Under the pieces are notes generated by a model. The model had not been told where the DNA came from, did no database searches, and was given only the letters and a program-made list of their open reading frames with translations. Positions 25,382 through 33,423 of a DNA stretch of 64,000 bases are shown in pieces. Origin of the DNA: CAYTGR01 sp964437445 (GTDB lineage Bacteria; Chloroflexota; Anaerolineae; B4-G1; SLSP01); assembly GCA_964437445.1 (NCBI GenBank), contig CAYTGR010000024.1:3167-67166 (forward strand). Reading direction: 5' to 3'. The position numbers were made by a program, and so were the translations under genes. The first letter of the stretch is position 1. The number at the start of each line of letters is the position of its first letter.

Positions 25382-25391
25382 GGTTCTTTCC

Positions 25392-26357
25392 TTATGCTCC
25401 AGCATTTTTCAAAGCTGCTGCTACTTCTTCAGTCCAGGGGACGTCCAAGGCACCCATGCTGTCGTTGAATTGCGCCAACGTGCTCGCGCCAAAGATCGGG
25501 ATGACGCCCGGCTCGGTGTGCATCACGTAGGCCAGCACGAGCTGGTTGACGCTGACACCCAGCTCTCGCGCCAGTTGGTTGAGCCGGTCGAGCCGCGCCC
25601 GGTTGTCAACTGTGTCGAAACGCGCGGCCTGGTTGTCCCACGGCTGGAATTCCCCACGGGCATACGCACCTTTGAGCAAGGGACTGAAGGCCAACAGGTT
25701 AAAATCGTTGTAGGTTTTCGCCATATCCGTGAACTCCGGGCTGATCCAGGTTCCGACCTGATCGGAGCGTTCGCGCAGGTAGGTGTAGAAATTCTGCACC
25801 GCTGTACAAGGCGTCAGTCCCCTCAACCGGGAAATCGTTTTCGCCTCGGCGAAGCGCCAGGCGGTGACATTGCTGATGCCGATGTAGCGCACCTTGCCCT
25901 GTTTCACCACCCGATCCAGGGCTTCCAGGCTGTCCTCCAGCGGAGTGTCGCGGTCGTCCACGTGGATGTAGAGCAGATCTACGTGATCAACGCCCAGGCG
26001 TTGCAGCGAGCCGTCAATCGCCCGGTAAATTGACTTCGGACTCGCCCACTCCCACCCCCGCGTGCCATCATCCCGGTCGACTGAACGCGCGCCGAGCTTG
26101 GTAGCGAGGAACACGGCATGGCGATTGCCGCGATCCGCGAAATACTGGCCCAACAAACCCTCACTCGCATCCTCTGTGAACCCCTCGACCCAGAACACGT
26201 AGCAATCGGCGGTATCGAGAAAATTGCCTCCCCGGTCGAAGTAAGCATCCAGGATACGATAGGACGTTGGCTTATCAACCCGCGACCCGAAATACATCGT
26301 TCCCAGACACATGGCACTGACTTGATCGTCGCCACCCTTCCATTGAACCTTTTGCAT
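25392..26357 (-). CDS. Aldo/keto reductase
   Basis: A 321-residue aldo/keto reductase, first gene of the pair. Tetrad residues: Asp and Tyr in NFLDTADCYVFW, Lys in FLATKLGAR, His in LLYIHVDDRDTP. The ISNVTAWR and VIPIFGASTLAQF segments fit the cofactor site. GAGG lies upstream of the ATG. It differs clearly from its partner (longer loop after the first Tyr, CYVFWVEGFTED), so the two are not a recent duplication. Divergent from the MocR-type regulator gene, which probably controls the pair. Confidence 0.9.
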   Translation of the reverse strand: MQKVQWKGGDDQVSAMCLGTMYFGSRVDKPTSYRILDAYFDRGGNFLDTADCYVFWVEGFTEDASEGLLGQYFADRGNRHAVFLATKLGARSVDRDDGTRGWEWASPKSIYRAIDGSLQRLGVDHVDLLYIHVDDRDTPLEDSLEALDRVVKQGKVRYIGISNVTAWRFAEAKTISRLRGLTPCTAVQNFYTYLRERSDQVGTWISPEFTDMAKTYNDFNLLAFSPLLKGAYARGEFQPWDNQAARFDTVDNRARLDRLNQLARELGVSVNQLVLAYVMHTEPGVIPIFGASTLAQFNDSMGALDVPWTEEVAAALKNAGA

Positions 26358-26481
26358 TGTATTTGCCTCTTCAAGGTTTTGAAATAAGCTTCAGGCTTAT
26401 TATACGGATGAGCGGAATTATTGGTAGGGCCACTTAAGAGCAATATTCATAAGTCCAGTTAACTCATTTCCGGTTCTGGTA

Positions 26482-26580
26482 TTGTAAAATATGCGAATTT
26501 TGCTACAATTGGGGTCAGACTACAAAAGTCTTATGCGATACGTGCTGAGACTCTTATAGTCTTTGACCGGGAGGTGAACC
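26482..26580 (+). promoter_or_regulatory. Promoter and candidate operators of the MocR gene
   Basis: TTGTAA (26482-26487), 16 bases, TACAAT (26504-26509). Downstream, between 26515 and 26567, the words CAGACTAC, AAGTCTTAT, GAGACTCTTAT and AGTCTTTGACC recur as imperfect repeats, as expected for MocR operators, which are often direct repeats. GGGAGGTG precedes the ATG. Confidence 0.55.
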
Positions 26581-28053
26581 ATGCGCATACCCCTGGATCA
26601 TCAGAGCGCCGTGCCTTTGTACCAGCAGATTGAACGTTACCTGCGCCAGAGCATTCTCTCCGGCGACCTTGCCCCGGAGACGCGCCTGCCTTCGACCCGC
26701 GAGTTGGCTGAAAGTCTGGGCGTCAGCCGGATTACCGTCACGAATGCCTACGCCGAATTAGAAAGCGACGGGTTGATCGCCAGCCGCGAAGGCAGTGGGA
26801 CGTATGTGATGGCGCCCGTCACGTTGTCATCATCTCAGCAAGCTGCGGCGAATACGTCCTGGCCTTTGTGGCAGCAGGAGGTATCCACCGGCGAAAGGCT
26901 CTCTCAGTCGCGATACCCGCTCCTGCCATCCGAGCGCGCTCCCCATCCGCATCCCATAGCGTTTACCGGGGTGGGCGATCCTGCGCAGTTCCCGGTCAAG
27001 GATTTTTACAAGGCGCTTCAGACGGTCATTAAGCGCGATGGGATTGCGGCGCTGGATTACGGTCCGTTGGATGAGGGCTACCGGCCTTTACGCGAGACGA
27101 TCGCCCACATTTTAGCCAGTCAAGGGATTCGGGCCAATCCGGACAATACGCTCATCACTTCCGGTTCCCAACAGGCGTTGGCGTTGGTGTGCCATTTGCT
27201 GCTCAAGCCAGGGGATGCGATCCTGGTGGAAAAACCCAGTTACAATTTTGCGCTGGCGCTTTTCCAGGCGCTCAACCTGAAAATCATCGGCGTCCCAATG
27301 GATGAAGGGGGGATGCAGGTGGAGTTGGTGGAGCCTTTGCTCCAGCAGCATCATCCGAAGCTCATCTATACGATCCCCAATTTCCAGAATCCGACCGGCA
27401 TGTGTCTGAGCAGCGCGCGCCGCCGGGCGTTGGTGATCCTGGCCAATCGGTACAATGTGCCCATTTTGGAAGATGACTTTGCCGGCGATTTGCGCTATGA
27501 GGGCCGCGCCCAACCCGCGATCAAGGCGCTTGACCCAAACGGAAGCGTGATCTACGTCGGCACGTTTTCCAAAATGTTGATGCCCGGTCTGCGCGTCGGT
27601 TTCCTGGTCGCCGATGGGCCTGTCTTTGCGCAGTTGGTGAGGTACAAACGTGTTACCGACCTGGCGACCTCCACCCTGATCCAGCGCGGCCTGGACGAAT
27701 ACGTTACGGTAGGCCGCTACCAGGCGCACTTGCGACGCTCCTGCCGCGTCTACCGCAAGCGCAGGGACGCCATGCTTGCGGCCATTCGCCGTCACCTGCC
27801 GCCGGAGGTCCGCGTGACCCCACCCCAGGGCGGCCTCTTCATCTGGCTGCGCCTGCCGGAAGGTGTCTCCTCGCTTGCCTTGCTGCCGCTGGCCGCCGAA
27901 CAAGGGGTGGAATTCGCGCCGGGCAGTCTGTTCTTCGTGGATCGCGCAGAGGGGGAAGGCTACGTGCGCCTTAATTTTGCCACGCAAACGCCTGAAGCTA
28001 TTGAGCAAGGGATTCGGCGCTTGGGGATTGCGCTCCGCCGATTGAGCGGATGA
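26581..28053 (+). CDS. MocR-family regulator (GntR winged helix fused to aminotransferase fold)
   Basis: A 490-residue PLP-dependent transcription factor. Residues 1-75 form a GntR winged helix (PLYQQIERYLRQSILSGDL, LPSTRELAESLGVSRITVTN). Residues ~110-480 form a class I aminotransferase-like domain: GSQQALALVCHLLLKPGD, IPNFQNPTGMCLS, ILEDDFAGDLRYEG, and the PLP Lys in VGTFSKMLMPGLRVGF, with the phosphate-binding Arg seven residues later. Such proteins include PdxR and GabR. There are no vitamin B6 or GABA genes next to it; the divergent aldo/keto reductases are the likely target. One known link is that pyridoxal reductases belong to the aldo/keto reductase superfamily, so a role in B6 balance is conceivable but unproven. 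Confidence 0.93.
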   Translation: MRIPLDHQSAVPLYQQIERYLRQSILSGDLAPETRLPSTRELAESLGVSRITVTNAYAELESDGLIASREGSGTYVMAPVTLSSSQQAAANTSWPLWQQEVSTGERLSQSRYPLLPSERAPHPHPIAFTGVGDPAQFPVKDFYKALQTVIKRDGIAALDYGPLDEGYRPLRETIAHILASQGIRANPDNTLITSGSQQALALVCHLLLKPGDAILVEKPSYNFALALFQALNLKIIGVPMDEGGMQVELVEPLLQQHHPKLIYTIPNFQNPTGMCLSSARRRALVILANRYNVPILEDDFAGDLRYEGRAQPAIKALDPNGSVIYVGTFSKMLMPGLRVGFLVADGPVFAQLVRYKRVTDLATSTLIQRGLDEYVTVGRYQAHLRRSCRVYRKRRDAMLAAIRRHLPPEVRVTPPQGGLFIWLRLPEGVSSLALLPLAAEQGVEFAPGSLFFVDRAEGEGYVRLNFATQTPEAIEQGIRRLGIALRRLSG

Positions 28054-28159
28054 TCGTCCACGTTGTGTCGTCCGGGAGGAGCGTCTCCCATCCGCGCCGG
28101 GTTCAGCCCGGGCGAGATACGCGCGGGTTACTTCACCCCGCCGCACGCCCCGCCCATGT

Positions 28160-28410
28160 CACGGCACTGCTTCGCGGCGACCTTTTCCAGCAGCGTGCGC
28201 CTGGCGTGCAACCTGACCGGTCAGCCGATTGCCCCACTCAAAGTGACCTTGACCTGGCCCGAACCAGAATCGCGCGCCGAATACGAGCGTATCTTCCAAT
28301 ACCCCGTGCGCTTTGGTCACAAGGACGATGCAATGGCGCTTGATATGCGTCTGAGCAGCCTGCCGGTGCGTAGGGCCAGCCCGTCCCTGTTGGAGCATTT
28401 CGAGAAAACT
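28160..28410 (+). pseudogene. Fragment of an AraC-type regulator (arabinose-binding-like domain)
   Basis: In one plus-strand frame, RAEYERIFQYPVRFGHKDDA and SSLPVRRASPSLLEHFEK match the C-terminal part of the sensory domain found in many AraC-type regulators; LTGQPIAPLKVTLTWPEP precedes it. No start, no helix-turn-helix and no stop of such a gene are present: the frame passes into the antisense of the ketopantoate-reductase-like gene. The fragment was probably cut by a rearrangement that brought in that gene. The rest of the 28054-28425 gap shows nothing else. Confidence 0.6.
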
Positions 28411-28425
28411 GTTAGTCCACTCATT

Positions 28426-29394
28426 TCACCCAGGATGGGGCGCGCCCAAACCAATCATGTCTCCCTCGAAACTGCTCATTGCAGGCATCGCGACGCCCAA
28501 CTCCCGCCCGGTGTTCAGCAAGTCGTAGTAGGCGGTCTTGACCTCCAGCGGGTCGGCGAGCGCGTGAGCAGAGGTGCGTTGCACGCTCTGGTCGAAGCGA
28601 AACATCCACGTGATGGAGAGACCCGCGATCTGACGCGCCAGGGAGGATGTCTGGTAAAACATGCGCGTTTCAGGATACTTCTTGATATCCACGCCGCGCC
28701 GGGCGACCACATCCAGGCATTCCCTGACTGCCTGAAGGCTCAAGTCGCCAGTGCGACGGTCGCGCAGCAACGCAGCGAGATTGCCGACACGTACCAACCC
28801 CGCTCGCAACCCGGCATCAATGGCGACGGTGACCCAGATGTAGTGCAGGATGTTCTCGTACAGGGTGGGCTTTATCCCAATTCCTGCGAACAGGGCAGCG
28901 GCCTTTTTGAGCCGCTCACTCTGTTGCCCGTCTACTTGCCCGAGGCCAATGGTCGGATAAATGGCCGCCATCAGGGTGCCATCCTTGAAATAGCCGCCCG
29001 CTTTGGCGTCGCCATACAGGTAGCGCGACTGCGGCAGGATGGCATCTATGCTCGCGGTGCCGTGCCAGTTTTGGGTCAGGAGCAGGTAATCCGTTGGCCC
29101 CGTATTCGGGACAATCTGCCGCAAAGCTTCTTCCAGTTGATAGGGCTTGGTGGGAACGATCACCCAATCGCAACTGTCAGACGGAGTCAGCGTTTCCGTC
29201 ACCTTGAGGTTGTAACGGCCGAAAAACCGCCTCGGATGTCCCTTGCGCTTGTCAAGCATATCTATCGGGATACCCTCGGCAAATCGTGCCGCTTTGCCAG
29301 GCCGCACGAAGTGAATGACTTCATGCCCGGCTTCTGAAAATGCCCATCCGTAAATGGTCCCTATAACGCCTGCTCCGACGATCAAGATTTTCAT
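28426..29394 (-). CDS. Ketopantoate reductase (ApbA/PanE)-like protein
   Basis: A 322-residue NADP-dependent dehydrogenase-like protein. The N-terminal Rossmann motif is MKILIVGAGVIGTIYGWAFS; VIVPTKPYQLEEAL fits the family's K-containing segment, and LTQNWHGTASIDAILP follows. The C-terminal helical domain reads LHYIWVTVAIDAGLRAGLV, where ketopantoate reductases usually have a KxxxNxxxN pattern with catalytic Lys. That Lys and Asn pattern is not clear here, so pantothenate synthesis is uncertain. SD AAGGAG. No other pantothenate gene is nearby. It may act on another 2-keto substrate. Confidence 0.75.
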   Translation of the reverse strand: MKILIVGAGVIGTIYGWAFSEAGHEVIHFVRPGKAARFAEGIPIDMLDKRKGHPRRFFGRYNLKVTETLTPSDSCDWVIVPTKPYQLEEALRQIVPNTGPTDYLLLTQNWHGTASIDAILPQSRYLYGDAKAGGYFKDGTLMAAIYPTIGLGQVDGQQSERLKKAAALFAGIGIKPTLYENILHYIWVTVAIDAGLRAGLVRVGNLAALLRDRRTGDLSLQAVRECLDVVARRGVDIKKYPETRMFYQTSSLARQIAGLSITWMFRFDQSVQRTSAHALADPLEVKTAYYDLLNTGRELGVAMPAMSSFEGDMIGLGAPHPG

Positions 29395-29445
29395 CCACTG
29401 CTCCTTATCAAGAAATTTTTTATCTGGTGGGGATTAGAATTTTCA

Positions 29446-29568
29446 TCAGATGCCGAAGCCGAGCAGGTAGGCCGCTTCCGCGCCCAGGAGGTGGGCGGAC
29501 AGGACAAAGACGCCGGCCATGATCGCCGGCAAAATAATCCAGGAAAAGCGGGGATGAGAGAGTGGCAT
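29446..29568 (-). CDS. 40-residue single-helix membrane protein
   Basis: A small open frame, MPLSHPRFSWIILPAIMAGV followed by FVLSAHLLGAEAAYLLGFGI. One hydrophobic helix fills most of it. Its ATG shares a base with the TAA of the preceding gene (TAATG), the arrangement used for termination-reinitiation coupling. Composition and overlap support a real gene, but no homologue is known to me. It would sit in the cytoplasmic membrane together with the 109-residue anchored protein encoded just before it. Confidence 0.55.
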   Translation of the reverse strand: MPLSHPRFSWIILPAIMAGVFVLSAHLLGAEAAYLLGFGI

Positions 29569-29897
29569 TATTCTTCTATCCCTGGAACAAGATGCTCAAT
29601 CCAGGAATCGCTCTCTATGTCGCAATCTACCAAATCGAACAGAAAAAGCTCCCCATCGGGCAGGTTGCGGCGGGTAACGCTGTGCAAGGAGTAACGCGGG
29701 GTGGTCCCTGGCGTTCGATAAAGGGCAGAAATTGGCGCCAGCAGGGTTGGGTCTGGCTCAACCGGGGTCAGGCCCAGCGTTTGCGCCCTCTGCGCTTTGG
29801 CTTCTTTGGCCCGACGGGTGGCCGTGATAGAAAAAATGACCATGCCCGCAAAGACCAGCAGGATGAGCAGCAGGGCAAGGATGGTGAGGGTCTCCAT
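29568..29897 (-). CDS. Membrane-anchored small protein, unknown function
   Basis: A 109-residue protein with an N-terminal membrane helix (METLTILALLLILLVFAGMV) and a cytoplasmic or external domain with RYSLHSVTRRNLPDGELFLF. Start fixed at 29897, because the frame upstream is repeat A. That repeat supplies the SD (TTTCAGAGGAGG) directly before the ATG. I know similar short anchored proteins from Chloroflexota only as hypotheticals; the C-terminus may be shortened. It is followed by the 40-residue membrane gene with a one-base overlap and preceded by a methyltransferase gene on the same strand. Confidence 0.65.
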   Translation of the reverse strand: METLTILALLLILLVFAGMVIFSITATRRAKEAKAQRAQTLGLTPVEPDPTLLAPISALYRTPGTTPRYSLHSVTRRNLPDGELFLFDLVDCDIESDSWIEHLVPGIEE

Positions 29898-30033
29898 AAA
29901 AACCTCCTCTGAAATATAGAAACCAGTTAAGGAGGGAGCAGAGAGCAGCAGGCAGAAGTGCCTGTTTCCTGCCACCGCTCACGGCTCACATTTTCATCCC
30001 ACCGCTGGTGAACGCCAGTTCCTGGGGAATTCC
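29898..30033 (-). repeat. Repeat family A, copy 3
   Basis: Inverted relative to copy 2 and almost identical: GGGAATTCCCC, GAACTGGCGTTCACCAGCGG, GTGAGCCGTGAGCGG hairpin arm, AGGCACTTCTGCCT, CTGCTCTCTGCTC, and TTTCAGAGGAGG before the ATG at 29897. It occupies the entire gap between the methyltransferase gene and the 109-residue gene. Confidence 0.85.
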
Positions 30034-30039
30034 CTTTTC

Positions 30040-30675
30040 TCAAACTGGTTTCTGGAAATGAACTGTGTACGAAACCGCGCTGCCGAAAAACGCCTTTTCC
30101 ACGAACCCAACGGCTTCGGCCAATTGACAGACATGCTCGCGCCGCTGGAAGTGCGGGTCGGCGATGACTTCGGTGATGGAGAGCAGGCCGCCGGGTTTCA
30201 AACTGCAGAAAATCTCTTTCAGGGCCATTTCCTGGTCGGAAATTTCTCCCCAGACTGTGACCAGCAGCGCCCGGTCATAAGCGTCTCGCTCCAGTTTGCC
30301 CTCGCCCGCGGCGCCCAGCACGAAGCGGATGTTAGTCAGCCCTTGCGTCTGCGCTTTGGCGCGCACCTTCTCCAGCATGGCGGGCTGGATGTCGAAAGCC
30401 GTCACCTGGCCGCCAGTCCCGACCTGCTTCGCCAGCGGGATGGTCAACCGCCCCGGCCCGCAGCCGAAGTCCAACACCGTCATCCCGGCTTCCAGGCCGA
30501 GGTGACGGATGATTTCAGCAGCACGGTTTTCCCGGAAGAGCGGGTTATCCAGTTCCACCATCCAGGCCAGCCAGGCCGGGCAGGGCAGGGACGCGCGGCG
30601 CGACCACAGGCCAAAGAGGAGCCCCCCCAGGCCAAGCGCGGCCAGGGCAAGCCCAAGAAATCGGAACGTCTGCAT
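30040..30675 (-). CDS. Class I SAM-dependent methyltransferase with N-terminal membrane helix
   Basis: A 211-residue protein. Residues 1-25 form a hydrophobic helix (FRFLGLALAALGLGGLLFGL), so it is probably membrane-attached. The methyltransferase fold follows: motif I VLDFGCGPGRLTIPLA, motif II AFDIQPAMLEKV, and post-motif LKPGGLLSITEVI. It resembles UbiE/type 11 methyltransferases. The substrate is unknown. The ATG has no clear SD. Its neighbours downstream are two small membrane proteins separated from it by repeat A, so the three might form a membrane-associated group. Confidence 0.85.
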   Translation of the reverse strand: MQTFRFLGLALAALGLGGLLFGLWSRRASLPCPAWLAWMVELDNPLFRENRAAEIIRHLGLEAGMTVLDFGCGPGRLTIPLAKQVGTGGQVTAFDIQPAMLEKVRAKAQTQGLTNIRFVLGAAGEGKLERDAYDRALLVTVWGEISDQEMALKEIFCSLKPGGLLSITEVIADPHFQRREHVCQLAEAVGFVEKAFFGSAVSYTVHFQKPV

Positions 30676-31401
30676 AGGGCTTTAATCCTTCAATGAAAAA
30701 TTTGTGATCCTAACGGAATCAGTGGTTTGCCGTTCTCGCCCGGACGTAAACGTCTGGGCTATCGCGCAACGCCCGATAAATCGGGCTTCTTAGCCCTGTT
30801 CACAGGGCGCCGCCATCCAGCCCGGTGATTGATCACCGGGCGAAGCGGTGAAACCACAAAATCCAGCAGGATTAAAAATTCCATCAATGCGCAAGCAATG
30901 ACCGGGCAAAATTACCGATTTACCCGCTCCTTGCGGTGGCGCAAATCACAGATTTGCGCGGGCAAGTCAGAGACCTGCCCTACAGCATCCATACGAGAAA
31001 AACACACGCAGGTAGCAAAATTGCCCCCACCTCACAGACAAAAATCAGTCACCTTATTTTACACTCTGTACTTTAACAATAGATTAACAATTTGTAAAAA
31101 TCTATTGCTGGACAACCACGTTTTGGTTGGCCCCTATCCGCGCGAAAGGTAACCACCGGTTGAGCGGCCGCGCAACGGCTGGAAACCTGGCAATTTCTGT
31201 TCCTCTAACCGTGGCCCTTCGTCCCGCTGGATCGAAACCCAACGGCCCACCGCGAGTTTCCTCAGCGGTGGGCCGTTGACGCATTCACCGTGACCAGCCT
31301 TTTGCAGCCAGGAAGCCATCCATGGACCAACCACCGGCGGGGTAGAGCCGTGGTCCGTGGTCAAGACAGCCAACCCTGGACGGTCTCAGTCAGGCCACAC
31401 C
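30676..31401. other. Long intergenic region with a cluster of short hairpins (family C, cluster 1)
   Basis: About 725 bases without a supported gene. Six short GC-stem hairpins follow one another: 30738-30759, 30771-30786 (GCCCGATAAATCGGGC), 30793-30808, 30820-30841 (GCCCGGTGAT/ATCACCGGGC, 10-bp perfect), 30939-30959 (GCGCAAATC/GATTTGCGC) and 30960-30979. A longer 14-bp stem is at 31240-31253/31265-31278 (CAACGGCCCACCGC arms). At 31329-31370 a family D element is followed by GGTCAAGACAGCC. The AT-rich part at 31030-31110 may hold a promoter, but none is convincing. Confidence 0.75.
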
Positions 31402-31623
31402 TTAGAGCTGCTTATTGATTTCGGCCAGGATCGCTTCCACCTTCTCTTTGGTCAGGCCGAATTGGGCCGCTTGTGGCATGGCGAGCAGCTTGTTCAAGGT
31501 CATGGTCTTGAACATCGCCACCATGGGGTTACTGGAGAGGCCGGGCACGTACTGATCCAGCACCGCCTTGGCTTGCGGATCGTCTAAAAGGGCACCGAGG
31601 GTCGTATCCAGCGTGACTTTCAC
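31402..31623 (-). CDS. Small stand-alone helical domain protein (73 residues)
   Basis: Starts with GTG behind a full AAGGAGGT site. The sequence runs LGALLDDPQAKAVLDQYVPG, then LSSNPMVAMFKTMTLNKLLA, ending in VEAILAEINKQL. I have seen this pattern as a C-terminal helical module of glycoside hydrolases and related proteins, where a full domain protein continues upstream. Here it stands alone and is complete with its own ribosome site. No catalytic residue is visible. Function unknown; a small binding or assembly domain is likely. Confidence 0.7.
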   Translation of the reverse strand: MKVTLDTTLGALLDDPQAKAVLDQYVPGLSSNPMVAMFKTMTLNKLLAMPQAAQFGLTKEKVEAILAEINKQL

Positions 31624-31709
31624 GGTATACCTCCTTTTGGGTATGGGGGATTTAAAATTTTAGACTCTAAACCTATTTTACTACGAATTGTGCAAATGGA
31701 TAGGCCGGT

Positions 31710-32570
31710 TTAGCCTTCCATGCGGTTGGCTGTGCCCTGATAGAGCTCCCAGCCCTGGCTGAGGATGACGACCTGAGCCGCCAAAAACCAGATCAAGAAC
31801 AGCGTCAAGACCAGCGCTACTCTATTGAGCAGGGTGGGCAGATTAGCTTGAAGGTTCGTGAGAATGGCCGCCAGATCGTCCATGGTAGGTTGGGATTGGG
31901 TAACCATTCCTTCATACTCACTCAGGCTGGCCGAGATGACCTTGGCGCTCTCCGACATGGTGAGCAGGTTGGCCTGGATGGAGCCCAAATTGTCGTCAGT
32001 CTTGTCAAGATCAGCCGAGATGCCCACAAAGGTATCCGGTAGCTTTTCCAGGGTTACGGCCAGCTCCCCTAAGGAATCGGCCAGCGGTTTCTCCGGGTTG
32101 TAGGTTTCTCCCGTCTGCCCAATCAGGCCGCCGACCAGCGGTACCTCACTCATCATAGAGCGAAAAACTTCCAACGATTGGATGGTGCCTTCCAGCACTT
32201 GCGCGGCCTCTTGGGCCGTATAGAGCGAATCGGTGGCCGCTTGCAGGGTGGAAGGCAGCGTCACGGACATGATGGTCGTGACTTTGTCTACCACCGGCTG
32301 GGTATCTTCCACCGTGGCGGCGGTGGTACCCAGCATGGCCGAGAGGGCATCCACGCTATCCACGGTGGCCCCCAGCGCCTCCGCCGTGGTCTCCATGACG
32401 CTTTTGCTGTTGATGATACTTTGGTTGAGGGTGTTAAGGGTGGTGGTGGCGTAGGCGGTCACTGCCGGTCGGGCCACCCACACCATGACCAGTCCGGCCA
32501 AACTGAGCAGCAGGCCCAGGACGCCGGCAATCATCACAAACAGTCCCAGCAACCGACGCAAGATGTTCAT
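31710..32570 (-). CDS. Two-helix membrane protein with long extracytoplasmic helical domain
   Basis: A 286-residue protein. Start at 32570 (MNILRRLLGLFVM) behind GAGGAGC; the frame further upstream is not supported. A first membrane segment (~6-40) is followed by ~215 residues rich in Thr, Ser, Leu and Ala with heptad-like periodicity (TLNTLNQSIINSKSVMETTA and similar), then a second membrane helix (VALVLTLFLIWFLAAQVVIL). The layout resembles sensor domains of chemoreceptors but without a signalling domain. No enzyme motif is present. I do not recognise a named family. Confidence 0.75.
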   Translation of the reverse strand: MNILRRLLGLFVMIAGVLGLLLSLAGLVMVWVARPAVTAYATTTLNTLNQSIINSKSVMETTAEALGATVDSVDALSAMLGTTAATVEDTQPVVDKVTTIMSVTLPSTLQAATDSLYTAQEAAQVLEGTIQSLEVFRSMMSEVPLVGGLIGQTGETYNPEKPLADSLGELAVTLEKLPDTFVGISADLDKTDDNLGSIQANLLTMSESAKVISASLSEYEGMVTQSQPTMDDLAAILTNLQANLPTLLNRVALVLTLFLIWFLAAQVVILSQGWELYQGTANRMEG

Positions 32571-32752
32571 TGCTCCTCGCTCCTCCATAAAAATCTGTGG
32601 GTCACTCAAGCTGCTAATCCATCCGCTGAGCTGCCACGCCGGCAGCCAAACGGTCACCCGCTGGGGTCCAAGATATACTGCATTTTCGCGGCCAGGCTAT
32701 GCCGGCCCTGACTCAAATCATAAATCTCAGCGGCCGCAGTAGTGGTTAACCT

Positions 32753-33304
32753 TTACGACAATCCCAGTTCGCGTTGGATGTCTTGGCACAACTGAGCTGA
32801 CCGCTGACATCTTTCTTTCCCGCGACTTTTTCCTTCTTCGTAAACCGAGAAATGCAGGGATAGTTCTGCAAATTCTCTTGCCACCGGAATATGGCCTGAA
32901 TCGTAGGCCTTGTAAATCAACCCGGTACGAGCACTCCGGACAGTTCTGCCGTTTATCGTTTCTGCGACAATGACCCGGTCCTCAACGGGAACTTTGTCCC
33001 GCATCTCCCGGGTAACTTCCAGCATTTGCATCAATGCCGTCTCAGTTCCTAAAGCTTCAAACAGGTCATACATTCTGGAGTGTAGCTGCCATAACAAACT
33101 GGCATCCTCGTTTTCCCAGATACTGATGTAGTATTCGTTGAACTGTTCTTTTCGCCATTCAGTTTCAGTTTGCATTGATATATTGAGTTGTCCATATTCT
33201 CTAGACCGCTCCGGATATTCGCGATCCATGTGAAAATGGGAGCATCCCATCGCTCTAAAAAACTTTTTCGCCTGCTGAGGGGTCGTGATAGGTTCATCCC
33301 ACAT
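32753..33304 (-). CDS. Hypothetical protein, 183 residues
   Basis: Start MWDEPITTPQQAKKFFRAMG behind GCAGGAG. The protein is soluble, rich in Glu, Arg, Met and Tyr (HMDREYPERSREYGQL), with no membrane helix or known motif. Base composition is visibly lower in GC than the neighbours, and the gene lies alone between unrelated transcripts. This fits recent acquisition. Function unknown. Confidence 0.65.
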   Translation of the reverse strand: MWDEPITTPQQAKKFFRAMGCSHFHMDREYPERSREYGQLNISMQTETEWRKEQFNEYYISIWENEDASLLWQLHSRMYDLFEALGTETALMQMLEVTREMRDKVPVEDRVIVAETINGRTVRSARTGLIYKAYDSGHIPVAREFAELSLHFSVYEEGKSRGKERCQRSAQLCQDIQRELGLS

Positions 33305-33423
33305 CTGGCGCTCCTGCGTTTTGTTGCCTGATGGTGTTCAATCAAGAATTCTACTTTCCATCCACTGACATTTCCCAACAAAACGTGGCGACGGTGGGCA
33401 GGTCAAGACGCATTTTCCCGTCC

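Noticed and set aside
28063..29337. A 424-codon plus-strand open frame
   Set aside because: Most of it is antisense to the well-supported ketopantoate-reductase-like gene; only its first third resembles a protein family (AraC fragment).
30738..30979. CRISPR array
   Set aside because: The hairpins differ in sequence and spacing; there are no constant repeats with unique spacers and no cas genes.
30829..31152. A 107-codon open frame in the long intergenic region
   Set aside because: It translates the hairpin cluster and AT-rich DNA, has no SD and shows no protein-like composition.
31710..32570. Methyl-accepting chemotaxis protein
   Set aside because: The two helices and helical sensor region look similar, but there is no HAMP or cytoplasmic signalling domain.
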